Assembly (NCBI GenBank): GCA_020746105.1
Contig: CM036657.1
Span: forward strand, 6,362,572-6,426,571
Reading direction: 5' to 3'
Source of the DNA: Trogon surrucura
Lineage: Eukaryota; Chordata; Aves; Trogoniformes; Trogonidae
DNA length: 64,000 nt
The position numbers and the translations under genes were made by a program. The notes beneath the pieces were generated by a model, which did not search any database, had not been told where the DNA came from, and saw nothing but the letters and a program-made list of their open reading frames with translations. This document shows, in pieces, positions 9,923 to 20,211 of the stretch. How positions within the stretch are numbered: position 1 is the first letter of the stretch; each line of letters opens with the position of its first letter.

Positions 9923-11505
9923 TTTGCTGTCGAGCCCAGCTTCAGAGCAGGTAAGACTGCACTGGGGAAGGAATCTAAGCAAAAAAAAAAAGCTGGCAAA
10001 AAGCATTTGGGGGCTTTTTTTAAGCCGGCTACAGCAACCAAACCTGAGGCCGCACCAGCAGCTCCAGAGCGGACACCCGAGATAGCGTGGGCGGAGCCAC
10101 CCTCAGCGGCGCGGCGATTTTAAACACGGTGATCAGCTGTTAACTCTGCCCTCAGGGTATAAGAAGCCTTGGGGAGGGCAGGGACTAGTCCCTGTTCACC
10201 GAACAAAAGGCCTAGAAGGATAAGTCTTTGTTAAAAGGCAAGTACTTAAAAGACTTGTAAACTATTCCGTGTATAGCTTTCCGGAGAGTCTTTGTATTGT
10301 AGAGCCAACTATGGTTGCCACCAGGTCAATGGTTGTTAGAAAAACTGTGGGCACCCAGACAGAGACTCCACGTAAGCATGTAGGTGTTCAGGCCTCGGGC
10401 TGCAGAGAATGCCAGAGCCTGGCACTGGCCATGGAGGGGAGTGGAGGTGACACCTGTGTCCGATGTGACCAGGTGAGCGATCTGCTCAGCCTGGTGGCTG
10501 AGCTGAAGGAGGAAGTAGAAAGGCTGAGGAGCATTAGGGAGTCGGAGAGAGAGATAGATCAGTGGAGCCACGTCCTGAATGGCGAGCAGCAAGCTCCACA
10601 AAGAGCAGAATATCCCCCCCCACCTCTGGCCATCAGGCAAAAGGGGGGGACCTAAAGGATAGGGAGGAGTGGAAGCAGGTGCCTGCCAGGAGAGGAAGGA
10701 AAATCCTTGCTCGGCTTCCCTCACCTGCCCGGTTGCCCCTGCAAAACAGGTATGGGGCTCTAGACAATGAGAGCCAGGCCAAGGAAGAGTCAGTGGAGGG
10801 TTCACCCATAGGGCTGTCTAGGGTGAGTCACTCGGATACACACGTTAGGACTTCTTCATTTAAGAAAAAAAGGAGGGTAATTGTAATTGGAGACTCCCTC
10901 CTGAGGGGAACAGAGGGCCCTGTCTGCCGCCCTGATCCGACCCACAGGGAAGTCTGCTGCCTCCCTGGGGCCCGAGTTAAGGATGTTATCAAGAAGCTTC
11001 CTGGTCTGGTCAAACCCATGGACTATTACCCGCTTTTGGTTATGCAGATCGGTAATGATGAGATAGTAGAGAGACGGCCAGAAGCAATCAAAAGGGACTT
11101 TAGGGCACTGGGGCGGATGCTAGAAGATTGCGCACAGATTGTGTTTGCCTCTATTCCTTCAATTATGAGGAAAAATAGTGGTAGGTTTGACAAAGTGCAG
11201 CAGATTAATACTTGGCTAAAGGGGTGGTGCCAGCGGTCTAGCTTTGGATTTTTTAACCATGGGGAGATCTACAGGGCACCTGGTCTACTGAAACAAGCTG
11301 GGGTTCAAATGACACAAAGGGAAAAGAAGGATCCTTGGTCACGAGCTGGCGGGACTCATAGAGCGTTCTTTAAACTAGATATGAAGGGGGATGGGGTTAT
11401 AGCTGGGATTGCAGCGGGGCAGTGTTCTAGAAATTATGAGGACCGGGTGGCCTCCCATCCCCCTAGGGTGAGATCAGTGTGCTCAGTTTGCTCCCTGAAA
11501 GATCC
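9923..11505 (+). mobile_element. CR1: CR1 LINE, 5' UTR and ORF1, 3' truncated
   Basis: A CR1 that keeps its 5' side: a GC-rich 5' UTR (9923-10310), then ORF1 and the ORF1/ORF2 spacer. It ends abruptly at about 11505, at the point where other copies here enter ORF2 with SLKCLYTNAR. Older CR1 sequence of another subfamily follows. Losing the 3' end is unusual, because reverse transcription of LINEs starts at the 3' end; a later deletion or recombination is likely. Confidence 0.8.
10311..11385 (+). pseudogene. CR1 ORF1 (coiled coil plus esterase-like domain), frameshifted
   Basis: ORF1 starts at MVATRSMVV. It has a Cys-containing segment (CRECQSLAL, CVRCDQVSD), then a leucine-rich coiled coil (VAELKEEVERLRSIRESE, about residues 68-85). 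After a G-run near 10645-10650 the frame shifts. The downstream frame carries a basic linker and an SGNH/GDSL-type esterase-like domain: VIVIGDSLLRGTEG holds the catalytic-type GDS, MQIGNDEI replaces the usual GTND block, and AQIVFASIPSI follows. CR1 ORF1 proteins are thought to bind RNA and lipid. The frameshift makes this copy non-functional. Confidence 0.8.
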
Positions 11506-12240
11506 TTCTGAAGGCTCTGCTATGGCACGTGGAAAATGTGGAGGTGGTTGGTGGCGACCAACATGGCTTCACCAAGGGAAAATCCTGCCTGACAAGCCTG
11601 GTGGCCTTTTATGATGGAGTAACAGAATCACATGACAAGGGAAGAGCAACTGACATCTGTAGAGGAATTTCTTGTGGAGCAGAGGCATGGTATCGCTTTA
11701 AAGGTGTGGACAACCCAGCTTAGGCCTAAACAAAGGCTCTGTCCTTGAAGCTGTCTTGGGACATGGGGAGGAGGAGGTTTTATCTGTTTTGTGAGAGCTT
11801 TGCTAGATGCTAGGCTGGAGGTGCTGGCCCCGGGGGGAGAAGGGGGGGTGAGAGCCGCTTGCATAGTGGAATGGGACTACCCAATAAAACGCTGGCGCGT
11901 GTAAACCTGTAACTGACCAACTCTGTTAAGGGGCAGGTGCATGGACACTGCTGAACTGTATATATTGAGCTGTCTGGAGCAATAAAGGTAGAACGACTTG
12001 TAGCCATATCGGTGGGATTTGTCATTGTCTTGACCGGCTCTCCGATGGGACCCTCTTCAGACATCATCTACCTGGACTTATGCAAGGCCTTCGACACTGT
12101 CCTGCACGACATCTTGGTCTCCAAGTTGGGAAGATGTCAATTTGATGGATGGACCACTCAGTGAATAAGGAACTGGCTGGAAGGTCACGCTGAAACTGTT
12201 GCAATCAACGGCTTAATGTCCAAATGGAGACCAATGTGTG
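11506..12240 (+). mobile_element. CR1: Older CR1 RT fragment, split by an ERVK LTR
   Basis: Translation left of the LTR gives [20 protein letters not shown] and right of it [24 protein letters not shown], both CR1 reverse transcriptase, with a stop after the second. The two parts meet cleanly when the LTR at 11658-12059 and one GACATC are removed. It is more diverged from the CR1s at 17159 and 58100 than those are from each other, so it belongs to an older subfamily. Confidence 0.8.
11658..12059 (+). mobile_element. Solo ERVK LTR
   Basis: 402 bp from TGTAGAGGAATTTCTTG to GGGACCCTCTTCA, flanked by a perfect 6-bp duplication GACATC (11652-11657 and 12060-12065). It is the same family as the LTRs of ERVK-1 and ERVK-2. 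It carries TATATATTGAG near 11960 and GCAATAAAGG near 11982. Confidence 0.95.
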
Positions 12241-12750
12241 ATATTTTAGCCTGAAGGTTTCAGACTTGCTGAATGCAGGTGTTCGCTTATTTGTTGTGCA
12301 GACCCTGAGAACAGAGAAAAACAAGGCCTACACAGTGAGAATCAGCCAAAGGAGGGAGTCTTGTGGTGCCAGGACGGCCCTCTTTTGGCTAAGGAGCAAG
12401 GCCGCACAGAGACTAACAATGTGAATATCATCCTGCAAACAGATAAGCTGCTTCAGAACAAAATCCTGAGGGCCACAGGGCCCAGAGTGGAAATTTTTAC
12501 CTTAATATCCCTATGTGACTATAGTCACCCACTCTTCACTCAAATCATGCTGAATACCACCCCGGGGAGGGGGAAAGATAGTATATAAGGAGCATAGAGG
12601 GTATGTGTCATTGGGAGGAGAAGACCCCAGAGGAGGAAGAGGCAGTGCTCCTTCTCCTTCACCCAAGACAGGGATAGCTTCTTGGTAAGAATTGCACTTC
12701 CACCTTTTGGTGTGTAATACCCGGGACAGTATTTTGCTAGCATTATTATC
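12241..12750. other. Unassigned sequence before ERVL-A
   Basis: About 510 bases I cannot place. A GTATATAAGG TATA-like box lies near 12591, followed by G/A-rich then pyrimidine-rich sequence, which would suit part of an unknown LTR. No polyadenylation signal or matching partner is visible. Confidence 0.35.
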
Positions 12751-13581
12751 TGTCCTGAGTTTAGCTAAAAACCCGGTCCTGTTTAGTGATTTTTACTTTC
12801 CAGTTTAGTATCTTCTAAAAGGCTGCATGTTCTGAAGTCAGCAGCATGTTTTTGCAGACAGTGTCTGCTACTGGCAGTGATAACACCTGATGTTTACAGT
12901 TATTCCCTGGGACTGGGATGCAGAAAGGCTCTTGCTTATATTTATTCCTATAGTGACCAAGGCCACTGCTGGCTCTTGTGTGCCACGCTGGGGGTGCCAG
13001 ATAGTAAGAGGGGGGCACAAGGAAGTAAAAAGTGGCACCTCCAGGGGGTAATAGACAGGACAGATGACCAACGAGAGTATTCCATCCCATATACGTCATA
13101 TTTAGTATAAATTGAGTGATCACGAGAGTTTCGGCCCTTTTCTGCCTTTTCACCCTTTTTGTTTGCCCTTTTCTTCGTTTCGCCTTTTCGGCAATGACCG
13201 GTGTCCAGAGAGACCTCCATCTGACCTCCTGCTTTTGATCTGGATCCTGAGTTCCTGAATCCAGCTCCCTGTATCCAGCTCCCCGCTGCCACTGAGCCTG
13301 GGGTTTCCCCAGTGCCTCCTGCTCTGCAGCACCAGTGGTGATTTCTATCGGGGGAGGGAGTCGGGTTTGATATCGGGCTACTATCTATAGTTGTATATAA
13401 TTCTTTACTTTTTTTACCATTATTTCTATTATTTACGTTAAAACTGTTCTAGTTTTTTTCTTCTCTCACCCGTAAGTCTCTCTGCCTCATTCCCTTTTCT
13501 CTTCCCATTTTTGGGGGGGGGAAGAGGGGGTTAGAGAGCGTCTGTCCACGTTAGTGGCCGGCCCAGCCCTAACCCACGAGA
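12751..13581 (+). mobile_element. ERVL-A 5' LTR
   Basis: 831 bp starting TGTCCTGAGTTTAGCT and ending ACCCACGAGA, where ERVL-B has ACCCGCGACA. A TATA-like TTAGTATAAAT lies near 13104, and ATTTACGTTAAAACTG stands near 13430 in place of the ATTAAAG seen in other copies. Pyrimidine-rich U5 precedes the end. Confidence 0.9.
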
Positions 13582-13588
13582 GATTTAT

Positions 13589-13606
13589 TGTCGCCCAACG
13601 TGGGGG
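13589..13606 (+). other. Primer-binding site, tRNA-Lys type (ERVL-A)
   Basis: TGTCGCCCAACGTGGGGG lies seven bases after the LTR. ERVL-B has the unmutated tRNA-Lys1,2 form at 32310. Two substitutions are present. Confidence 0.85.
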
Positions 13607-13758
13607 AAGAAAACAAACACCAGTCAGGCTCAGACTATTTTACCAGCTATTTAGATACAACTGGGCTCTGATATATTGCCCGCATAGTTTAAATTCCCTC
13701 CGGCGCAGTTGAGAGTGTATCAGATCTTTTCTTTGAGAGGTCTGAAGGGTTAGAAAAG

Positions 13759-13953
13759 AAAACCGGACAGCTCACATCATGCTATCGGTCGGTGAAATGT
13801 TATGTCATGTCCTTTTAAATGTGGGTTCCTCACTGGGTGTCAAAATTTTGTCCAAACACTTGAGAGTTTTGACACCCAGTGAGGAACCCACATTTAAAAG
13901 GACATGACATAACATTTCACCGACCGATAGCATGATGTGAGCTGTCCGGTTTT
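13759..13953. repeat. 87-bp perfect inverted repeat in ERVL-A leader
   Basis: The leader at 13759-13845 is repeated as its exact reverse complement at 13867-13953, with a 21-bp spacer. I compared the arms base by base and found no mismatch. The left arm corresponds to ERVL-B leader including the gag ATG region; the right arm is an inverted copy joined directly to CR1 sequence at 13954. ERVL-B lacks the inverted copy. Confidence 0.95.
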
Positions 13954-14777
13954 GAAGACATAACCAGGTGGATGGATGGTGGTCATGCAGTGGATATGGT
14001 CTACCTGGACATCAGCAAGGCCTTTGACACCATCTCCCACAGCATCCTCATAGGTAAACTGAGGAAGTGTGGTCTGGATGACCAAGTAGTGAGGTGGGTC
14101 ACTAACTGGTTGAAGGGAAGAAGCCAAAGAGTTGTGGTCAATGGGGCTGAGTCTGGCTGGATGCCTGTGTCTAGTGGGGTCCCTCAGGGGTCAGTGCTTG
14201 GGCCGGTGCTTTTTCAATATATTTATCCATGATCTGGATGAGGGATTAGAGAATGTTGTCAGCAAGTTTGCTGATGATACGAATTTGGGAGGAGTGGTTG
14301 ACACACCAGAAGGCTGTGCAGCCATTCAGAGAGACCTAGACAGGCTGGAGGGCTGGGCAGGGAGAAATATTATGAATTTTAACAAGGGCAAGTGTAGAGT
14401 TTTGCACTTGGGAAAAAATAACCCCATGTGCCAGTATAGGTTGGGGACTGCCCTGCTGGAGAGCAGCGCAGGGGAAAGGGACCTGGGGGTTCTAGTGGAC
14501 AGCAGAATAACCATGAGCCAGCAGTGTGCTCTCGTGGCCAAGAAGGCCAATGGCATCCTGGGGTGTATTAGAAGGGGAGTAGCAAGTAGGTCAAGAGAGG
14601 TCCTCCTGCTCCTCTACTCTGCCCTGGTGAGGCCGCATCTGGAATATTGTGTCCAGTTCTGGGCCCCTCAGCTCAAGAAGGACAGGGAACTGCTTGAGAG
14701 AGTCCAGCGCAGAGCCACAAAGATGGTGAAGGGAGTGGAGCATCTCCCTTATGAGGAAAAGCTGAAGGAGCTGGGTC
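13954..14777 (+). mobile_element. CR1: CR1 ORF2 fragment captured in ERVL-A leader
   Basis: Plus-strand CR1 RT with neither a 5' start nor a 3' tail. It encodes [27 protein letters not shown] and FADDTNLGG (the catalytic FADD block), then thumb and C-terminal parts, with a frameshift near 14212. It ends inside ORF2 at CTGGGTC, a motif shared with the ERVL leader CTGGGTGTC, and ERVL sequence resumes at about 14782 with a direct repeat of TGTCAAAATTTTGTCCAAAC. These are features of a template switch or repair event rather than ordinary LINE insertion. Confidence 0.85.
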
Positions 14778-14916
14778 CGCATTGGGTGTCAAAATTTTGT
14801 CCAAACTCTCGAGTGTGATTTGGTATATCTTTCTGTGGTTTGCCTGTTTTGCTTACATGATGAGACTTCTAACTGCACTGTTTTTTTTAGTGTCGGTGTA
14901 TTTTGCAGTAATTTGA

Positions 14917-16533
14917 GTGATTGGTATACCTGAATACCTTAAGAGCACAATGATGAATTTTGTTTCTAACTACACTTTCAATTTCACCTTAGGAAATTAT
15001 ACTCATTTGTTTGCTAATCTGAGTCTACCAGGTTTTGAGGATTGTGATTGTGATTGTGAATGCAGTTATTTTGATCGAAAGATTGAATTGTTATTGATTC
15101 TGATGTTAATGACCATGAATCTCTTGGCATTGTGGCGTTTCTGTATGAATTTGTGCAAGTCATTTTGTATCACTGTGTCCTTTAGCACTCAGTGTGTATC
15201 AGCAAATGTCGCCCCTGTGACTAGAAAGAAACATCGGAAAAAGTCAATTGCCCTAACACCAGATAGCACAACTCCAGGACAAAGTCCTTCTAAAGTAGCA
15301 CCATCAGATGACTCAGATTCAGATTCAAAAAAGAAGGCTGGTCCCCCGAGAGATTCAGTATTAGAAAGGTTAGTTATGGCCTGGAAGGCAAGTCATCCAA
15401 CATCAGATGATTCTGATCCAGGACAGGGTCCTTCCCAACTGAAGTCATCAGATGGTTCGAAGCCACAATCGGAGGCAGCTGTCAAACCTTTAACTCTGAG
15501 GGACATGCGAGATGTGAGAAAGGACTTCGGCCGTCGTGAGGGTGAATCATATTACAGGTGGTTACTCCGATGCTGGGATAAAGGAACTGATACCATTAAT
15601 CTGAATGGTAAAGAAGCCAAACAGCTGGGATCCTTGTCTGGAAACGCAGGTGTTGACACAGAACTTGCGAAAGACGACAACAGTCTCAGCCTCTGGAGAC
15701 GACTCTTGACAGCTATTAAGAACCGGTATACCCACAAGGACGATATTCCTATCCACACAACCAACTGGACCAGCATGGAGAAAGGCATTAAGTTCCTGAG
15801 AGAACTAGCAGTGAGAGAGGTGATTTACAGCGATCCACAAACAATTCTAAACCCTGATGAGATGCCCTGCCACAAACACGTTATTCAGATGTTTGTGAGG
15901 AGTGCCCCACCAGTGTATAAGCACACCTTGTCAACAATGGTCTGGGCATTAGATGGAGATGGTCAGGCACCAACAGTGAGTGAAGTGGCCAACAAAGCAC
16001 GACAGTATGAAGACAGTACTGCCAATCCCCAACAAATTCAGATTGCTGCCATGGAAAAAATAATTGAGGAAAACAACAGATCACTGGAGAAATCAATTGA
16101 GAAAGCGATTGAGAAAGCAACGGAGAAAACCAATCAAGCAATTGAGACAACCAATCAAGCAATTGAGAAAAATAGTGAATCATTTGAGAAAACCAATCAA
16201 TCATTAGAGAAGCTGATTGATACATTGTCCAAGAGAGATGACAGACCTCAATGGAGCCACGTTGATGCTGTTAGAAAATACAGACCTTCAAGACCAACTA
16301 AAAATGATGGCAACTTGTCACGGAATGACTTGTGGATTTTCCTATGTGGATATGGTGAGGACATGAGAAGCTGGGATGGAAAACCTACTTCTGCTCTACA
16401 GGAACGAGTATCCAATTTGCGAAACACCAACAGAAGACAACAATCTGCCACTAGAAGGAACAATCGGAATGTAAATGTAGTTAATACCAATTCAGTGAAT
16501 CAGGTAAACCCCGTGAATCAACCTCAAAATTAG
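14917..16533 (+). pseudogene. ERVL-A gag, N-terminally truncated
   Basis: A 538-codon frame homologous to ERVL-B gag (32501-34282). A TGA at about 14908-14910, where ERVL-B has TGG, cuts off the first hydrophobic segment. The rest keeps the sequon-rich loop (NYTFNFTLGNYT), a Cys cluster, the second hydrophobic segment (IELLLILMLMTMNLLALW), a basic stretch, an acidic Ser-rich linker, the conserved LTLRDMRDVRKDFGR to REVIYSDPQ region, and a long Glu/Lys/Asn coiled coil. It ends at an amber TAG in the same frame as protease. The upstream leader is rearranged, so this copy is unlikely to be translated normally. Confidence 0.85.
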
Positions 16534-16554
16534 AGGGGCCCTGCCTCCAGCCAG

Positions 16555-17158
16555 GTGGAGGAGAGGGACAACCGAGTTTATTGGACTGTGTGGATTTGGT
16601 GGCCTGGCACATTAGAATCACGAAAATACAGAGCTCTGGTGGACACTGGTGCACAGTGCACTCTAATGCCATCGAATCATACAGGTACTGAAACTGTTAC
16701 TATTTCTGGAGTGACAAGTGGTTCTCAACAACTGTCTGTATTGAAAGCTGAAATGAGCCTTACTGTGAATATGTGGAAGAAGCACCCCATAGTGACTGGT
16801 CCAAATGCCCCATGCATTCTTGGCATAGACTTCCTCAAGAAAGGGTATTATAAGGACCCAAGAGGGTATCGATGGGCTTTTGGCATAGCAGTTGTAGAGA
16901 CTGAGGACAATGATCAGCTGTCTAGCTTGCCCAAACTGTCAGAGGAGTCTAGTGTCGTAGGGCTGATGAAAACTGAAGACCAACAAGTACCAATTTCTAC
17001 TATAACAGTGTATCGACGACAATATCGTACCAACCGAGACTCTGTAGTTCCCATCCACAAGCTGATATGTCACCTAGAAATCCAAGGAGTGATCAGTAAA
17101 GCTCACTCACCATTTAACAGTCCTATCTGGACTGTGCGTAAGTCTGATGGAGAATGGA
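16555..17158 (+). pseudogene. ERVL-A protease and start of RT
   Basis: Continues in the gag frame after the TAG. The aspartic protease active site is ALVDTGAQCTLMP (about residues 27-39), followed by ILGIDFLKKG and the RT entry ([15 protein letters not shown]). The frame is cut at 17158 by the minus-strand CR1; RT resumes at 20212. It is inactive. Confidence 0.9.
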
Positions 17159-20100
17159 ATCACAGAATCACAGAATGTTAGGGATTGGAAGGGACCTCGA
17201 AAGATCATCAAGTCCAATCCCCCTGCCAGAGCAGGAAAGCCTAGATAATGCTACAGAGGAATGTGTCCAGACAGGTCTTGAATGTCTCCAGAGAAGGAGA
17301 CTCCACAACCTCTCTGGGCAGCCTGTGCCAGTGTTCCGTCACTCTCACTGAGAAGAAGTTTCTTCTCAAATTTAAGCAGAACCTCTTATGTTCCAGTTTC
17401 AACCCATTAACTCTTGTCCTATCATTGGTTGTCACCGAGAAGGGCCTGGCTCCATCCTCGTGACACTCACCCTTGATATATTTGTAAATATTAATGAGGT
17501 CACCCCTCAGTCTCCTCTTCTCCAAACTAAAGAGCCCCAGCTCCCTCAGTCTTTCCTCATAAGGGATATGCTCCACTCCCTTAATCATCCTAGTTGCCCT
17601 GTGCTGGACTCTCTCCAGCAGTTCCCTGTCTTTCTTGAACTGAGGGGCCCAGAACTGGACACAATATTCCAGATGGGGTCTCACCAGGGCAGAGTAGAGG
17701 GGAAGGAGAACCTCTCTCGACCTACTAACCACCCCCCTTCTAATACACCCCAGGATGCCATTGGCCTTCCTGGCCACAAGGGCACAGTGCTGGCTCATGG
17801 TCATCCTGCTGTCCACCAAGACTCCCAGGTCCCTTTCCCCTACACTGCTCTCTAATAAGTCATTCCCCAACTTATACTGGAACCTGGGGTTGTTCTTACC
17901 CAGATGCAAGACTCTACATTTACCCTTGTTATATTTCATTAAATTTTTCCCCCCCAAATCTCCAGCCTGTCCAGATCTCGCTGAATGGCAGCACAGCCTT
18001 CTGGCGTGTCAGCCACTCCTCCCAGCTTGGTGTCATCAGCAAACTTGCTGATAGTACTCTCTAGTCCCTCATCCAAGTCATTGATGAATATATTGAATAA
18101 TACTGGTCCCAGTACTGACCCTTGAGGGACTCCACTGGATACAGACCTCCAACCAGACTCCGCCCCATTGACCACAACTCTTTGGCTTCTTCCCCTTAGC
18201 CAGTATACAGTCCACCTCACTACCCGAGAGTCTAGACCACACTTCCTCAGTTTAGCTATGAGGATGCTGTGGGAGACTGTGTCAAATGCTTTACTGAAGT
18301 CAAGGTAGACCACATCCACCGCTCTGCCATCATCCATCCACCTCATTATTTCCTCATAAAAGGCTATGAGCTTGGTCAAGCATGGCTTCCCCTTGGTGAA
18401 GCCATGTTGACTGTCTCTAATGACCCTCTTATCCCTGATATGCCTTGAGATGGCACCAAGGATAAGGTGTTCCATCACCTTTCCAGGGATGAGGGTGAGG
18501 CTGACCGGTCTATAGTTACCCGGGTCCTCCTTCTTGCCCTTTTTGAAGACTGGAGTGACATTTGCTTTCCTCAGGCACCTCTCCCGTCTCCCAAGACTTG
18601 GTTAAGATGATGGAGAGTGGTCTAGCAATGACATCAGCCAGCTCCCTCAGCACCCGTGGATGCATCCCATCTGGACCCATGGATTTATGGACGTCCAGAT
18701 TGCTTAATTGGTCCCTAACCCAGTCCTCATCGACTAAAGCAAACTCCTCCACTGCCCTGACTTCCTCTGGGGCCTCAGGGGAACGGGGCTCCTCAGGACA
18801 GCCTCCGGCAGAGTAGACAGAGGCAAAGAAGGCATTCAGTAACTCTGCCTTCTCTGTATCTTCTGTCACCAAGGCACCCACCTCATTCATCAGTGGGCCT
18901 ACATTGCCTCTGGTGTTAGTTTTATCTGCCACGTATTTGAAAAAGCTCTTCCTGTTGTCCTTGACCCCTCTCGCCAGGTTCAATTCTAGGGAGGCCTTTG
19001 CTTTCCTAGTTGCCTCCCTACATCCTCGGACAACAGCCTTATATTCTTCCCAAGTGGCCAGCCCCGCCTTCCAAGATCTGTAAGTTCTCCTCTTGCACTT
19101 GAGCTTACCCAGCAGATCCCTGTTTAGCCACGCAGGTCTCCTGACTCCCTTCCTTGACTTCCTACGTGTCGGGATGCTCTGATCTTGAGCACGGTAGAAG
19201 CAGTCCCTGAATGCTAACCAACTATCTTGGGCCCCTTTACCTTCAAACAGCCTTGCCCATGGGATTTTCTCTAGTAATTGTTTGAAAAATCCCAAGTTTG
19301 CCTTGGCAAAGTCGAGGGTTGCAATTCTGCTTGCTATTTTGTTTCTGCTACATGAGATCCTGAACTCCACCATTTCATGGTCACTGCAGCCAAGGCAGCC
19401 CTCAACCTTTACTGCTTCAACCAGATCCTCCTTGTTAGTGAGGATGAGGTCCAGCAGTGCTCCTCTCCTAGTCGGCTCCTCCACCATTTGCATCAGAAAA
19501 TTATCATCGATGCACTGGAGGAACCTCCTGGACTGTGGCTGGCTGGCTGAGTTGTCCTTCCAGCAAATATCAGGGAAGTTAAAATCCCCCATGACAACCA
19601 GGGCCTGTGATTGTGAGATCGCTCTCAGCTGCCTGTAGAAGGCCTCATCAACTTCCTCACCCTGATCTGGTGGCCTGTAATAGACACCCACAACAGTATC
19701 TCTCCTGCCAGCCTGCCCCTTAATTCTAACCCATACACTCTCAACTTGCTCCTCATCCATGCCTGGATGGTATTCAATACATTGTAGTTGCTCTTTCACG
19801 TAAAGAGCGACTCCACCACCTCGCCTGGCTGGCCTGTCTTTCCTGAAAAGGACATAGCCATCCATGACCACATTCCAGTCATGCGAGCTGTCCCACCATG
19901 TCTCTGTAATTGCCACCAGATCATAATCTCCTGCCCGAACCCAGGTTTCTAGCTCCTCCTGCTTATTCCCCATTCTGCGTGCATTGGTGTATAAGCATTT
20001 CAGGGAGCAAGCTGAGCACACTGATCTCACCCTAGGGGGATTGGAGGCCACCCGATCCTCATAATTTCTAGAACACTGCCCCACTGCAGTCCCAGCTATA

Positions 20101-20211
20101 ACCCCAACCCCCTTCATATATAGTTTAAAGAACGCTCTATGAGTCCCGCCAGCTCGTGACCAAGGGTCCTTTTTTCCCTTTGTGTCATTTGAACCCCAGC
20201 TTGTTTCATTA
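17159..20211 (-). mobile_element. CR1: CR1 LINE in ERVL-A pol
   Basis: A 3053-bp CR1 on the minus strand. Its 3' end is at 17159 (ATCACAGAATCACAGAATG on the plus strand, the terminal 8-bp repeats), and its 5' end, inside ORF1, at about 20211. It inserted into GAATGGA|GATTG of ERVL-A pol without a clear target duplication, as is common for CR1. It includes the ORF1 tail, nearly all of ORF2 and the 3' UTR. Confidence 0.95.
17241..20117 (-). pseudogene. CR1 ORF2 (endonuclease-RT), two frameshifts
   Basis: ORF2 in three minus-strand frames: 20117-18516, 18478-17939 and 17957-17241. The first has the APE-like endonuclease (CLYTNARRMGNKQ, AITETWWD, VYYRPPD, VMGDFNFPDI, GCSDHEMVEF) and the RT entry (DVHKSMGPDGMHPRVLREL). 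The second has RT core blocks ([42 protein letters not shown]). The third has the thumb and C-terminus ending LDTFLCSII. The EN would nick target DNA and RT would copy CR1 RNA. Frameshifts near 18550 and 17950 disable it. Confidence 0.92.

Noticed and set aside
10562-11614. A single 350-codon CR1 protein
   Set aside because: The N-terminal part of that frame is out of frame with ORF1 and its end reads into ORF1/ORF2 spacer and another CR1; only the middle esterase-like part is genuine.
12751-13400. Open frames of 60-130 codons inside the ERVL LTRs, on both strands and in several copies
   Set aside because: They recur because the LTRs are homologous; they overlap each other on opposite strands and lack known domains.
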